NCBI GenBank assembly: GCA_009827235.1
Contig: SPMW01000027.1
Location: forward strand, 1 to 22,477
Source: Candidatus Campylobacter infans
GTDB lineage: Bacteria > Campylobacterota > Campylobacteria > Campylobacterales > Campylobacteraceae
DNA length: 22,477 nt
Direction: 5' to 3'
Position 1 is the first letter of the stretch. Each line of letters starts with the position of its first letter. Position numbers and translations under genes: made by a program. Below, piece by piece: positions 7,168-15,729 of this stretch. Below the pieces are notes generated by a model. It was not told the origin of the DNA and did not search any database. It saw only the letters and a program-made list of their open reading frames with translations.

Positions 7168-9356
7168 TATTTGCTTAGGGCTTCGTTGAAAATTTTAGAT
7201 GAGCGCATTATATTCGTTGTTTTTTCATCGTTTAATTTATAATATCCGCCCAAATCCACGCTACCGCCTTGATTAGCGTTTAATTGAGCAATGATTTGGT
7301 CTTTATTTTCATTTAAAAATTGCGCCAAAGCTTTAAAATTTGCGCCCAGTTCGCTATTTGCTAGCTCATTAGCCCAGTAAAATGCTAGATAAAAATGCGA
7401 ACCGCGGTTGTCGTTTTCGCCAACTTTTTTGCGCGGGGAATTATCGTTTTTAAGGTAGCAAGATACTGCTTTATCTAGCGTGCTAGCTAGCACATTTGCG
7501 TTTTTGTTGCCACTTGTGTTTGCTAAATGCTCTAAGCTTGCCCCAAGAGCTAAAAACTCGCCCAAACTATCCCAGCGCAAATGATTTTCATCTATTAACT
7601 GGCGGGCGATTTTAGGTGCTGAGCCACCAGCACCTGTTTCAAATAAACCACCACCATTAAGCAAAGGCACGATTGAAAGCATTTTTGCGCTCGTGCCAAG
7701 CTCCATAATAGGAAATAAATCAGTTAAATAATCGCGCAAAACATTGCCAGTAACGCTTATGGCGTCTTTACCTGCTCTAATAATTTCTAGGCTTTTTTTC
7801 ATAGCAGCACTTGGCTCTAAAATGCTAATATCAAGCGCGCTTGTATCGTGTTTATTTAGCTCTTCGCGCACGATTTTTATCATATTATTATCGTGGGCGC
7901 GTTTTTCATCTAGCCAAAAAATCGCCGCGCTATTTGTGGCCTTTGCGCGCGTAATGGCTAGCTTAATCCAATCCTTAATAGCTTCATCTTTTGCTATCAT
8001 TGCCCTAAAAATATCGCCTTTTTTTACATCAAAACTTAAAGTATTTTTACCATCACTAATGCTAAATGTGCCGTCATTTTCAGCGATGAAAGTTTTATCG
8101 TGGCTGCCGTATTCTTCGGCTTTTTTAGCCATTAAGCCCACATTTGAAACCGAGCCAATTACTGCTGGATTTAGCGCGCCATTAGCTTTTAGCTCATCAA
8201 TTATGCTAGCATAGATTGTCGCATAAGTTTTATCAGGTATTACAGCTAAACTTTGGCGCTCATTGCCATTTTTATCCCACATTTTACCGCTATTTCTTAT
8301 CATATTTGGCATTGAATTATCGATTATTACATCACTTGGGACATGCAAGTTTGTTATGCCATTATCACTATCTACCATAGCAAGATCAGGGCGAATATTT
8401 AAAATTTCATTATATTTAGCGATTATTTTATCTTTTATGCTTAGATTTTCAATTCTTGCAAAAAGATCTTTTAAGCCATTATTAGCACCCACACCAGCAT
8501 CTTTAAGCTCACTGCCAAACTCAGCAAAAATTTCTTTAAAGAAAATCTTTACAAAATGCCCAAATATCACAGGATCACTTACTTTCATCATTGTAGCTTT
8601 TAAATGCACAGAATATAAAAGATCGTCTTTTTTAGCTTCATCAATGGTTTTTTCAATAAAATCATCAAGCGCGCTAACGCTCATAAATGTGGCACTCAAA
8701 ATATCGCCCTTATTTAATTTAATGCCACTTTTTAGCAATGTTTTTTGCCCATTTTCGCTCTCAAAACTTATACTAAACTCACTGGCCTCGCTTGCGATTA
8801 ATGATTTTTCATTACTATAAAAATCGCCCTCATTCATATGTGCTACGCGCGTTTTAATGCTTTTATCCCAAGGGCCGTTTTTGTGTGGGAATTCCTTAGC
8901 GTAATCTTTTACCGCCTTAGCACAACGCCTATCAGAATTGCCCTCTCTTAATACCGGATTTACCGCGCTCCCAAGCACTTTTGCATAGCGCTCTTTTATT
9001 TCATTTTCTGCTTCGTTTTTTGGCTGGGCTGGGTAGCTTGGCACTTCAAAACCCTTAGCTTGAAGCTCCGCAATAGCCGCATTTAGCTGTGGTATAGAGG
9101 CTGAAATATTTGGTAGTTTTATAATATTTGCTTTTGGATCTTGTGTTAATTGCCCTAAAATTTCTAAATAATTTGGCACTTTTTGCTCGTCTTTTAAATG
9201 CTCAGGGAAATTAGCCAAAATACGACCAGCTAGCGAAATATCCATAGTTTCAATGCTAACATTAGCGCGCTTTAAGTATTCTTTAATAATAGGAAAAAGC
9301 GAATAAGTTGCAAGCAATGGGGCTTCATCGGTGTAAGTGTAAATGATATCACTCAT
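7167..9356 (-). CDS. icd: Monomeric NADP-dependent isocitrate dehydrogenase
   Basis: Oxidative decarboxylation of isocitrate to 2-oxoglutarate in the TCA cycle. At 729 residues it belongs to the monomeric class (Azotobacter type, about 740) rather than the 420-residue dimeric class. The isocitrate site is visible: Ser130, Asn133, Arg137 and Arg143 in SAVNPVLREGNSDRR correspond, with a constant shift of two, to residues I recall from the Azotobacter enzyme. Further family blocks are HMNEGDFYSNEKS (173-185) and the GAGGSAPK segment. AAGGA lies ahead of the ATG and a TACAAT -10 further up. It is the first gene of an icd-mdh operon. Confidence 0.96.
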   Translation of the reverse strand: MSDIIYTYTDEAPLLATYSLFPIIKEYLKRANVSIETMDISLAGRILANFPEHLKDEQKVPNYLEILGQLTQDPKANIIKLPNISASIPQLNAAIAELQAKGFEVPSYPAQPKNEAENEIKERYAKVLGSAVNPVLREGNSDRRCAKAVKDYAKEFPHKNGPWDKSIKTRVAHMNEGDFYSNEKSLIASEASEFSISFESENGQKTLLKSGIKLNKGDILSATFMSVSALDDFIEKTIDEAKKDDLLYSVHLKATMMKVSDPVIFGHFVKIFFKEIFAEFGSELKDAGVGANNGLKDLFARIENLSIKDKIIAKYNEILNIRPDLAMVDSDNGITNLHVPSDVIIDNSMPNMIRNSGKMWDKNGNERQSLAVIPDKTYATIYASIIDELKANGALNPAVIGSVSNVGLMAKKAEEYGSHDKTFIAENDGTFSISDGKNTLSFDVKKGDIFRAMIAKDEAIKDWIKLAITRAKATNSAAIFWLDEKRAHDNNMIKIVREELNKHDTSALDISILEPSAAMKKSLEIIRAGKDAISVTGNVLRDYLTDLFPIMELGTSAKMLSIVPLLNGGGLFETGAGGSAPKIARQLIDENHLRWDSLGEFLALGASLEHLANTSGNKNANVLASTLDKAVSCYLKNDNSPRKKVGENDNRGSHFYLAFYWANELANSELGANFKALAQFLNENKDQIIAQLNANQGGSVDLGGYYKLNDEKTTNIMRSSKIFNEALSK

Positions 9357-9384
9357 TTTGTGTCCTTTTGTGAAAATTTTGGCG

Positions 9385-9390
9385 ATTGTA
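9385..9390 (-). promoter_or_regulatory. -10 box for icd-mdh
   Basis: TACAAT on the minus strand in the extended form TGC-TACAAT, followed directly by CGCC. It gives a leader of roughly 20 nt including the AAGGA site. Confidence 0.5.
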
Positions 9391-9437
9391 GCACAAAATC
9401 TTTAATGAAAAGGGAGTAAAAATTTTTCTTTTTTTAA

Positions 9438-9472
9438 ATTTATAAAATTTTAAGCCATTAAAATTTATAAAT
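9438..9472 (-). terminator. AT-only hairpin behind mobB, weak terminator candidate
   Basis: ATTTATAAAATTTTA (9438-9452) pairs with TAAAATTTATAAAT (9459-9472) apart from one extra T, around AGCCAT. It lies just past the mobB stop. The stem has no G or C and no U-run follows on the minus strand, so its role is doubtful. Confidence 0.3.
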
Positions 9473-9478
9473 CAAAAC

Positions 9479-10039
9479 TTAAAGCCTTTTTGCGTTGGCA
9501 TCTATCCATTTTATAAGCCCTGAAATATCATCTAAATCATAATTTGGGCTTAATTTTATTTGCTTTAAATTTGTAGCAAAAGCATTGGCAAAAGGCACAA
9601 AACTTTCATCAATTTCATCTCTAAACACACAAATTCTAGGTAATGGCAAGTATTTTAAACCCTCAACTAGCAAATAATCAAACTCTCCAAAATGCCTTAT
9701 AATCTCGCCTAATTCATCTTTACTGCTGTTATTTTGGGTGGAGAATTTTTCTTTTTTAGCATTATGAAGAAGCGAGTTTATACGCTCCTCGCCTCCAAAA
9801 AATCCTTGATTTAAAAAAATGCTTGTGCGTTTTGGGCTTAGCACCGCAACTTGCGCGCCCACATTAAAAAAACGAGTGCTGTCTTTTTGCGGCTCGCCAA
9901 AACTAGCCTTATCGCCTGGATCGTGCTTGATAATAGCCACTTTAAAGCCACGCGCAATTAGCTCTTTTGCGATTTTTAAAATAAGCGTGGTTTTACCGCT
10001 ATTTGAACGCCCACTAAAACAAACCCCAAGCCTTTTCAT
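9479..10039 (-). CDS. mobB: Molybdopterin-guanine dinucleotide biosynthesis adaptor MobB
   Basis: A 186-residue P-loop GTPase of the MobB family, which assists MobA in making the molybdenum cofactor used by formate dehydrogenase, nitrate reductase and similar enzymes. Walker A is GRSNSGKT (10-17), the family IKHDPGDKASFG block with the following KDSTRFF segment lies around 37-56, and DYLLVEGLKYLPLPRI is the Walker B/C-terminal signature. Residues 80-105 are a polar, Asn/Ser/Lys-rich loop that may be less conserved. AAGGA precedes the ATG and a TAAAAT -10 lies 27 bases upstream. No other molybdenum cofactor gene is nearby; it appears monocistronic and divergent from the fusion gene. Confidence 0.88.
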   Translation of the reverse strand: MKRLGVCFSGRSNSGKTTLILKIAKELIARGFKVAIIKHDPGDKASFGEPQKDSTRFFNVGAQVAVLSPKRTSIFLNQGFFGGEERINSLLHNAKKEKFSTQNNSSKDELGEIIRHFGEFDYLLVEGLKYLPLPRICVFRDEIDESFVPFANAFATNLKQIKLSPNYDLDDISGLIKWIDANAKRL

Positions 10040-10065
10040 TTTTGTCCTTTTAAAATTTGGCGCGT

Positions 10066-10071
10066 ATTTTA
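10066..10071 (-). promoter_or_regulatory. -10 box for mobB
   Basis: TAAAAT on the minus strand preceded by GGC and followed by ACGCGCC (10059-10065), the same -10/CGC arrangement as at queF, ctp and clpB. Confidence 0.5.
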
Positions 10072-10141
10072 GCCAATTTAAAGAGTTTTTAAGTCTAATA
10101 AAGTAGGCTTTTATGAAATTTTAAAATTTTAAAGGATAATT

Positions 10142-11107
10142 ATGTCGCAAGCAATTTTTAACAAAATAGTTGAAATTTTAAAGGCCAATCAAGCAAATTT
10201 TAAAATCATCGAGCATGAGCCTTGCGGTAAATCAGCAGATGTGGCAAAAGTGCGTGGCACAAAGCTAAGTCAAGGTGCTAAGGCTTTGGTTTGCCATGTA
10301 AAAAATGAGCAAGAAAAATTTTATGCCTTATGCGTGCTAAATGCCGATAAAAGCGCAGATTTAGACGCCTTAGCAAGGCAGTTAAACGCAAAAAAAGTAA
10401 GCCTTGCCAGCCCAAAAGAAGTAAGCGAGCTTAGCGATTGCGTTTTTGGCGCGATACCGCCTTTTAGCTTTAATGAACGACTTAGGCTTTTTGTAGATGC
10501 TGGCGTGTTAGAGCGCAATGAGCAAATCGCCTTTAATGCTGGGCTTTTGGAGCGTTCTATCATAATGAGCGCAAATGATTATAAGCGCATCGCGCGCCCT
10601 TGCGTGATACATTTTGCTAGCGAGCCAGCCCCAGCCATCACGGATGCTAAATTTTTAAATGGCGAGATTGTAGGTCTTAAAAGGCTTTTGCGCGATAAAA
10701 AAATCGTGCTTGTTTGCCTGCCAAAATTAGGCGAGCATAAAAAGCTCTTAGATGATGAAACAGCTAGTATTTGCGGGCTTAGTGGATGTAGCGATGAATG
10801 CGCGCAATACAATAAATTTCACAATGAATTTAAAGCATTAGGATACGAAATAATCGCTCTTAGCACGCTTGATTTTGAAAATGCCAAAAACTTTGGCTTA
10901 GCTTTTAATAATTTAGCCATGATAAGTGATGAAAAGCTTGAATTAGCAAAGCCTCTAAGCCTTGAAACTATGAAAACAAAAGACAATAAACACTTTTACC
11001 ATCGCCAAACTTTAATCATAAAAAACGCAAAAATTATCAAAAGATTTGATCGCATAAGTGAGCCTAGCAAAAATGCCAGCGAGGTTTTGGAGTATTTAAA
11101 AAGCTAG
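10142..11107 (+). CDS. Fusion of YbaK/ProX-type aminoacyl-tRNA deacylase-like domain and peroxiredoxin-like domain
   Basis: A 321-residue protein with two recognisable halves. Residues 1-160 match the YbaK/prolyl-tRNA-synthetase-associated fold: VRGTKLSQGAKALV (36-50) is its signature and Lys47 the likely key lysine; such domains hydrolyse mischarged aminoacyl-tRNAs. Residues 178-321 match a Bcp-like peroxiredoxin subfamily: a strand (KKIVLVCLP), GLSGCSDEC with Cys216 and Cys220, ALGYEIIALST, a LISDEKLELAKPL-type block and RQTLIIKNAKIIKRF near the end. The cysteine spacing is four rather than the five I expect in Bcp. AAAGGA lies six bases before the ATG. It is divergent from mobB and ends at a hairpin, so it is probably transcribed alone. 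Domain names are confident; the combined function is unknown. Confidence 0.8.
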   Translation: MSQAIFNKIVEILKANQANFKIIEHEPCGKSADVAKVRGTKLSQGAKALVCHVKNEQEKFYALCVLNADKSADLDALARQLNAKKVSLASPKEVSELSDCVFGAIPPFSFNERLRLFVDAGVLERNEQIAFNAGLLERSIIMSANDYKRIARPCVIHFASEPAPAITDAKFLNGEIVGLKRLLRDKKIVLVCLPKLGEHKKLLDDETASICGLSGCSDECAQYNKFHNEFKALGYEIIALSTLDFENAKNFGLAFNNLAMISDEKLELAKPLSLETMKTKDNKHFYHRQTLIIKNAKIIKRFDRISEPSKNASEVLEYLKS

Positions 11108-11134
11108 CCTTGCTTTAAAGATTAAAATTTATGC

Positions 11135-11176
11135 TTGCTTAGTAAAATAAATACCACGCATTCATTTACTAAGCAA
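11135..11176. terminator. Hairpin between convergent genes
   Basis: A perfect 12-bp inverted repeat, TTGCTTAGTAAA (11135-11146) and TTTACTAAGCAA (11165-11176), with an 18-nt loop. It sits between the fusion gene (plus) and the DAHP synthase gene (minus). No U-run follows on either strand, so it may end transcription with help or only protect the 3' ends. Confidence 0.5.
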
Positions 11177-11183
11177 TGCTAAT

Positions 11184-12527
11184 CTAAACCCTAGCCTTTA
11201 CTAAATCAGCTATCAAAAAGGCAAGCTCTAAGGCTTGATCGGCATTTAGCCTTGGGTCGCATTGTGTTTGGTAGTGGTTTTGAAGCTGATCTTCGCTAAT
11301 GCCGATACTACCGCCAACGCATTCTGTTACATCTTGGCCTGTCATCTCTAAATGCACGCCACCAGCTACCGTGCCACAAGCCTTATGGATTTCAAAAAAC
11401 GAACGCACCTCGCGCATAATGGCTGAAAAATCGCGCGTTTTTAATCCGTTTGCGGCCGTTTTGGTATTGCCGTGCATAGGATCAATACTCCATACGATAT
11501 TTAAGCCTTCTTTTTTTATTTCATTTAAAATTTTCGGCAAATTTTGCTCTAAAAGTTGTGCGCCCATGCGAATTATGATATTTAGCCTGCCGGCGATATT
11601 TTGCGGGTTTAGGATATTAGCCAAAGAGATTATATCGCTAGCTGTGGCATTTGGGCCGATTTTACAACCTAGTGGATTTTTAATCCCGCTTAAAAAATGC
11701 GTGTGAGCATCATTTACTCCGCGCGTGCGCTCACCAATCCAAAGCATATGCGCACTACAACAATACGGCTCGCCACTTAAACTATCAATGCGCGTAAGTG
11801 CTTCTTCATAAGGAAGTAAAAGCGCTTCATGTGATGTATAAAGCGTGGTTTGGCGAAGACTTGGAGAGTTTATAGAGTTTATCCCGCAAGCCTCCATAAA
11901 GTCCAAACTTTGAGTAATTGCATCGCTTAGGCTTTTAAATTTTTCATCTAAATTAGAATTTTTCAAAAAGCCTAAATTCCAGCGATGAACCTCGCGCAAA
12001 TCAGCCAAACCTCCGCTTGAAAAGGCTCTTAATAAATTAAGCGTGCTTGCGCTTTGATAATAAGCTTGAATCATTCTTTGAGGATCTGGCACGCGCGCTT
12101 GCTCGTCAAACTCATAGCCATTTATGATATCGCCGCGGTAACTTGGCAAGGTTTTATCGCCTATGGTTTGCGTGTCGCTGCTTCTAGGTTTAGCAAATTG
12201 CCCTGCTACGCGCCCTACTTTTACCACAGGGCAACCGCCAGCAAAGGTAAGCACAATGGCCATTTGTAAAAGCACTTTAAAAGTATCACGAATGCCATTT
12301 GCGCTGAAATTTTCAAAACTTTCAGCACAATCTCCGCCTTGGAGCAAAAAAGCCTTGCCATCATTTACTAAGGCTAGCCTTTTTTGTAATGATCTAGCCT
12401 CGCCAGCAAATACTAGCGGCGGCAAGCTAGCAAGCTTTGTTTCTACGGCTTTTAATGCGTTTTGGTCTGGGTAGGTTGGTTGTTGTAAGATATTAAAATT
12501 TCGCCATGAATTTTTTTGCCATTGCAT
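11184..12527 (-). CDS. Class II 3-deoxy-7-phosphoheptulonate (DAHP) synthase
   Basis: First step of the shikimate pathway: phosphoenolpyruvate plus erythrose 4-phosphate give DAHP. At 447 residues it is the class II (plant/mycobacterial) form, not the AroFGH class I type. The metal ligands Cys67 (QGGDCAES), His352 (DPMHGNT), Glu394 (VHLEMTG) and Asp424 (TQCDPRLN) match Cys87, His369, Glu411 and Asp441 as I recall them for the M. tuberculosis enzyme, the last three with a constant offset of 17. [14 protein letters not shown] (103-116) and [11 protein letters not shown] bind substrate phosphates. AAGGA precedes the ATG and a TATAAT lies 32 bases upstream. Symbols aroG and aroF are both used for such genes, so none is given. 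Confidence 0.96.
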   Translation of the reverse strand: MQWQKNSWRNFNILQQPTYPDQNALKAVETKLASLPPLVFAGEARSLQKRLALVNDGKAFLLQGGDCAESFENFSANGIRDTFKVLLQMAIVLTFAGGCPVVKVGRVAGQFAKPRSSDTQTIGDKTLPSYRGDIINGYEFDEQARVPDPQRMIQAYYQSASTLNLLRAFSSGGLADLREVHRWNLGFLKNSNLDEKFKSLSDAITQSLDFMEACGINSINSPSLRQTTLYTSHEALLLPYEEALTRIDSLSGEPYCCSAHMLWIGERTRGVNDAHTHFLSGIKNPLGCKIGPNATASDIISLANILNPQNIAGRLNIIIRMGAQLLEQNLPKILNEIKKEGLNIVWSIDPMHGNTKTAANGLKTRDFSAIMREVRSFFEIHKACGTVAGGVHLEMTGQDVTECVGGSIGISEDQLQNHYQTQCDPRLNADQALELAFLIADLVKARV

Positions 12528-12558
12528 ATTTTTATCCTTAATTTTTATAAAATTTGCG

Positions 12559-12564
12559 ATTATA
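12559..12564 (-). promoter_or_regulatory. -10 box for the DAHP synthase gene
   Basis: TATAAT on the minus strand, followed by CGCAAATTT. It lies in the 100-nt gap after plsC, so the synthase gene probably has its own promoter despite following the purine unit on the same strand. CGATAT overlaps it but lacks a sigma28 -35 at N11. Confidence 0.55.
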
Positions 12565-12627
12565 TCGATGTTTGCTTATTTTTTTATAAATTTAAGCATT
12601 TTATAAGCTGATATTACTAATAAAATT

Positions 12628-13323
12628 TTATTTAAAATTTAGTTCTTTTAGATTTTTTTTAAGAGAATGCTCCATAGCAATTCTTGCTTTTTGCAGCCAA
12701 TCATCATCGCTAGTATCTGCTAAGGCTAAATACTCCACTACTAGCTTACCACGGCGCGTGCTTAGCTTTTTGGTATCTAGTAAATGGCGCGAACCAGCTA
12801 TTACAATGGGCTGGACTTTAAGCTGTAATTTTTTTGCCAAAATATCAGCGCCTTTATGAAATTTTAAAATACTTTCTCCATCGCTTCTAGTGCCTTCTGG
12901 GAAAATCATAATAGGGCGATTTTGGGCGATTTTTTCTTTTGCTTGGCTTAGGATTAAAGCCATTGAGCGCGGATTTTTGCGATCAATTGCTATCATTTTT
13001 GGGATTTTTAGCATTTTGCCTATGAAAAATAATTTAGCAATTTCTTTTTTGGCTATCCAGCAAATATCTTTTGGATGAATTTCTTCAAAAATCATTATAT
13101 CAAGCATACTTTGATGATTTAAAATATAAAGATTTGCGCTTAAATCCAACTTGCCGATTTCTTTAATCTCATAGCCTAAAATTTTACGCTGAGATTTAGC
13201 CCAAAATCTTCTTAAAGAGCGTTGATATTTAGGCAAAACGCACATTATGCTAATTGTGATAACTATGCTAAAAAGTAGCTCTAAAAGCAAAAAAAAGCTA
13301 GTAATTTTATTTAAAATTTTCAT
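12628..13323 (-). CDS. plsC: 1-acyl-sn-glycerol-3-phosphate acyltransferase
   Basis: PlsC makes phosphatidic acid from lysophosphatidic acid at the inner membrane. The 231-residue protein has a hydrophobic N-terminal anchor (about 9-30), acyltransferase motif I NHQSMLD (69-75, His70 and Asp75 catalytic), a central KIPKMIAIDR block (106-115) and motif III FPEGTR (141-146), followed by a VQPIVIAGS strand. It starts 24 bases after the stop of the SH3-type protein gene and is the last gene of the ctp-pur unit. From memory the same order, purQ - periplasmic protein - plsC, occurs in C. jejuni (Cj0514-Cj0516). Confidence 0.92.
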   Translation of the reverse strand: MKILNKITSFFLLLELLFSIVITISIMCVLPKYQRSLRRFWAKSQRKILGYEIKEIGKLDLSANLYILNHQSMLDIMIFEEIHPKDICWIAKKEIAKLFFIGKMLKIPKMIAIDRKNPRSMALILSQAKEKIAQNRPIMIFPEGTRSDGESILKFHKGADILAKKLQLKVQPIVIAGSRHLLDTKKLSTRRGKLVVEYLALADTSDDDWLQKARIAMEHSLKKNLKELNFK

Positions 13324-13347
13324 TTTGCTACTTTAAAATTTTAAGTT

Positions 13348-14619
13348 TTATTTAATGCTTTGATTTTGTATCCAGCCGATTTTATCATCATCTAATAAAA
13401 CCTTAGTGTAGTTTTTATAAGTGCCTAGGATTTTTAGATTTTTCTCGTTTTTAATGGTGTAAAAAATGCGGGAGTTTTCCATCGGCAATATTGAAATTTC
13501 GGTATTTGGCTTTACTGTTACTTCACTAAAAGGCCTAGCATCATAAAGCGCATAAACGATAAAAATTATGCCTAAAATCAAGCCATAAATTGAGCGCCAA
13601 AGCACAAAGCTAAGCAAGCAAACTATGGTAATTGCGTAAATTATGATGCTTTTATATGTGGCAAGTTCGCTAGTTTTTGGGTTTAGGTTCGTTTGGGTGC
13701 TAAGATTATCGCCACTAATTTTAATTGGCAAATCAAAACTTTTATAGCTTTTAGAGATGGCGTTGAAGTAGCTAAATTTTATATTTGTTTCATCTTGATT
13801 GCTGATTATAAAATAATTTGCGCTCATTGAGCTTATGTCGCCTTTTAAATTTTCAATGCCTTGTTTTTGGTATTTTTTTGGTAAAGAAAACTCACTTAAA
13901 TTGCCATTTCTTACCTCTAATTTTATTAAAATTAAATTATTTAGCTCGTTAAATTTTGAACTTTTTATGCTTTTTATTATTAATTCATCAGCCACCACAT
14001 TACAAAAATCATCTTTTGGTTCAAGCGGCGTGATTGCGGGCAGTTTGGGCGCTTTGCCGCTGCGTTTTACTAGCTCGCCACCTCTTTTCATAACCACAGC
14101 GATCTCATCAATGCTTGCATCAAGTGAAGTAAGCTCAAACCACAATCTAGTGGAGTATTCCCCTTGTGCTAGCTCAGTAAAGTTAATTTTTTTATTTATC
14201 AATTTTGCGCCATTGCTTTTTATAGATAAACTAGGATTTAGCCTTGTAGTACCAGCCATATGCGCTACCACATCTATATAAAATGGCTCATAAACATAAA
14301 CGCTTTGTGCGCTGGTACTTAATGTAATGTCTAAATCACCCAAATGTGAGTATTGGTATAATTCATCTTTTGTAGGCTCAGGTTCGTCAGTGCCTAAGAT
14401 ACCAGAAATTTCACTAACATCAAAATTTAATGGGAGAGAATAATTGGCTGATTTGCTTTGGCTTGAATTATCCGGGTTTGATTGTTTGTAGTTTGTGTTT
14501 ATTTGCGGGTTAGCTTTTTGGCCTGTTTGTTCGCCTTGCATTAACTCAAAAATGCTTTGTTCATTTGCTAAAAGCGCGCAAGCAAAAACCCACACTAAGC
14601 TAAAAATTATTTTTAACAA
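13348..14619 (-). CDS. Periplasmic/membrane protein with C-terminal SH3-like domain (Cj0515-type)
   Basis: A 423-residue protein of unknown function. Residues 1-18 look like a Sec signal peptide (LVWVFACALLA, then NEQS). A Ser/Asn/Gln-rich linker (30-65) leads to beta-rich regions; the segment around 106-135 (SVYVYEPFYIDVVAH) resembles the Ig-like domains of BatD proteins, a weak likeness. Two hydrophobic segments (about 322-340 and 343-358) anchor it, and residues 362-423 look like a bacterial SH3 domain (ISILPMENSRIFYTI, KVLLDDDKIGWI). It overlaps the end of purQ by seven bases and precedes plsC by 24, so it belongs to the purine unit. The C. jejuni correspondence is from gene order, not alignment. 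Confidence 0.7.
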   Translation of the reverse strand: MLKIIFSLVWVFACALLANEQSIFELMQGEQTGQKANPQINTNYKQSNPDNSSQSKSANYSLPLNFDVSEISGILGTDEPEPTKDELYQYSHLGDLDITLSTSAQSVYVYEPFYIDVVAHMAGTTRLNPSLSIKSNGAKLINKKINFTELAQGEYSTRLWFELTSLDASIDEIAVVMKRGGELVKRSGKAPKLPAITPLEPKDDFCNVVADELIIKSIKSSKFNELNNLILIKLEVRNGNLSEFSLPKKYQKQGIENLKGDISSMSANYFIISNQDETNIKFSYFNAISKSYKSFDLPIKISGDNLSTQTNLNPKTSELATYKSIIIYAITIVCLLSFVLWRSIYGLILGIIFIVYALYDARPFSEVTVKPNTEISILPMENSRIFYTIKNEKNLKILGTYKNYTKVLLDDDKIGWIQNQSIK

Positions 14620-15290
14620 AGAAAACCTTTTAGCATTTTTAATCCATCATCGCCACCTAAAATGCTCTCACAAGCGCGCTCAGGGTGTGGCATAAGCCCA
14701 AAAATATTTTTTGCTTTATCACAAATGCCAGCAATTTGCATTTGCGAGCCGTTTAAATCACAAATATTACCGGCCTTATCGCAATATCTTAATAAAATTT
14801 GCTCATTATCTTCTAAGGCTTTTAATGTGATTTTATCAGCATAATAATTGCCCTCGCCGTGAGCTACTGGGATATTTAAAATTTCGCCATTATCGCAAAA
14901 TTTTAAAAAGGCATTGTTATTTGATATTACTTTAATATGCGTAAATTTGCTAATAAAACTCATACTTTCATTTTTGAGCATAGCCCCTGGCAAAAGTCCT
15001 AGCTCTAAAAGCATTTGAAAGCCATTGCAAATACCTAAAATTTTGCCACCTTTTTTAGCGTGCGAGATTACAGCGCTCATAGCTGGGCTAAATTTTGCAA
15101 TAGCGCCTGTTCGCAAATAATCCCCGTGGCTAAAACCGCCAGGCAATACAATTAAATCCGCATTGATATTTGTTTGCGTATGCCAATACACGCTAACATC
15201 GCAGCCAAGCAGGCTAAAAGCATATTTGCTATCTTGCTCACAATTCGTGCCAGGGAAAGTGATTATTGCTACTTTAAATGCGCTACTCAT
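14613..15290 (-). CDS. purQ: Phosphoribosylformylglycinamidine synthase, glutaminase subunit
   Basis: PurQ releases ammonia from glutamine for the fourth purine step, working with PurS and PurL. It is a class I glutamine amidotransferase: nucleophile Cys88 in LGICNGFQ, and His202 and Glu204 in MPHPER; FPGTNCEQD and VLPGGFSHGDYLR are typical. From the chosen start it has 225 residues, the normal size. There are two in-frame ATGs, at 15296 and 15290. I chose 15290 because GAGA then lies six bases upstream; from 15296 it would abut the start. Either way it overlaps the end of purS, which suggests coupled translation and balanced subunits. purL is not in the window. Confidence 0.95.
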   Translation of the reverse strand: MSSAFKVAIITFPGTNCEQDSKYAFSLLGCDVSVYWHTQTNINADLIVLPGGFSHGDYLRTGAIAKFSPAMSAVISHAKKGGKILGICNGFQMLLELGLLPGAMLKNESMSFISKFTHIKVISNNNAFLKFCDNGEILNIPVAHGEGNYYADKITLKALEDNEQILLRYCDKAGNICDLNGSQMQIAGICDKAKNIFGLMPHPERACESILGGDDGLKMLKGFLC

Positions 15291-15522
15291 CGCCATTCTC
15301 TAAAATTTCATAATCTTCAATCACAGGATTTGCTAGCAATTCATCACACATTTTTTTTAGCTCCGCTTTGCTTGGGGTTTGTGTAAAATCTATAATAATT
15401 TGCTTGCCAATGCGCACATCTTCTATGCCTTTAAAATTTAGCGAAGTTAGAGCGTGGCGCACTGCCTTGCCAGCAGGATCTAGCACTCCGTCTTTTAAAA
15501 ATACATTTATTTTAACTTGCAT
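15283..15522 (-). CDS. purS: Phosphoribosylformylglycinamidine synthase subunit PurS
   Basis: PurS is the small (79-residue) bridging subunit of the three-part FGAM synthase. MQVKINVFLKDGVLDPAG is the typical start, and the RIGKQIIIDF and VIEDYEI segments complete the ferredoxin-like fold. I chose the ATG at 15522 because AAGGA lies six bases upstream and the family starts here; a GTG at 15603 would add 27 hydrophobic and basic residues foreign to PurS. A 207-nt non-coding gap separates it from purC, the only sizeable gap in the unit. The stop overlaps purQ. Confidence 0.94.
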   Translation of the reverse strand: MQVKINVFLKDGVLDPAGKAVRHALTSLNFKGIEDVRIGKQIIIDFTQTPSKAELKKMCDELLANPVIEDYEILENGDE

Positions 15523-15568
15523 TTTTGTCCTTTTTAAAATTTTATCTTGTGATTTTGAGCGATTAAAA

Positions 15569-15707
15569 CCAAATAATCCCCAGCACAAATAAATCCACGC
15601 CACCTAGCAAAACAATCCAAACTCAATTTATTTTATATTTTGATAATAAAATATTTTTAAAATTTGCTAGCAATTATCGCCTTTGCCAAGCATTAAGGAT
15701 TATTTGG
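15569..15707. repeat. Distant inverted repeat flanking an AT hairpin in the purC-purS gap
   Basis: CCAAATAATCC (15569-15579) and GGATTATTTGG (15697-15707) are perfect 11-bp inverted copies 117 bases apart. Between them ATATTTT (15635-15641) and AAAATAT (15648-15654) form a second small hairpin. The transcribed (minus) strand could fold into one long structure between the purC stop and the purS ribosome binding site. No known riboswitch consensus was recognised. Confidence 0.45.
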
Positions 15708-15729
15708 CGCTATTATTTATTAAAATTTC

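Noticed and set aside
8263..8820. 185-codon open frame antisense to icd, and a similar one at 7744-8214
   Set aside because: Shadow frames of a well-supported gene with Ser/Leu/Ile-rich composition and no family likeness.
12562..12567. CGATAT upstream of the DAHP synthase as a sigma28 box
   Set aside because: No TAAAGTTT-like element lies at N11; a TATAAT overlapping it explains the promoter.
15523..15603. GTG-started extension of PurS with a hydrophobic head
   Set aside because: PurS is about 80 residues and begins at MQVKINVF; AAGGA directly precedes that ATG.
15562..15627. Tiny hydrophobic ORF on the minus strand in the purC-purS gap (VWIVLLGGVDLF...)
   Set aside because: A stop lies one codon before the hydrophobic run, no ATG and no ribosome binding site are present, so there is no support for translation.
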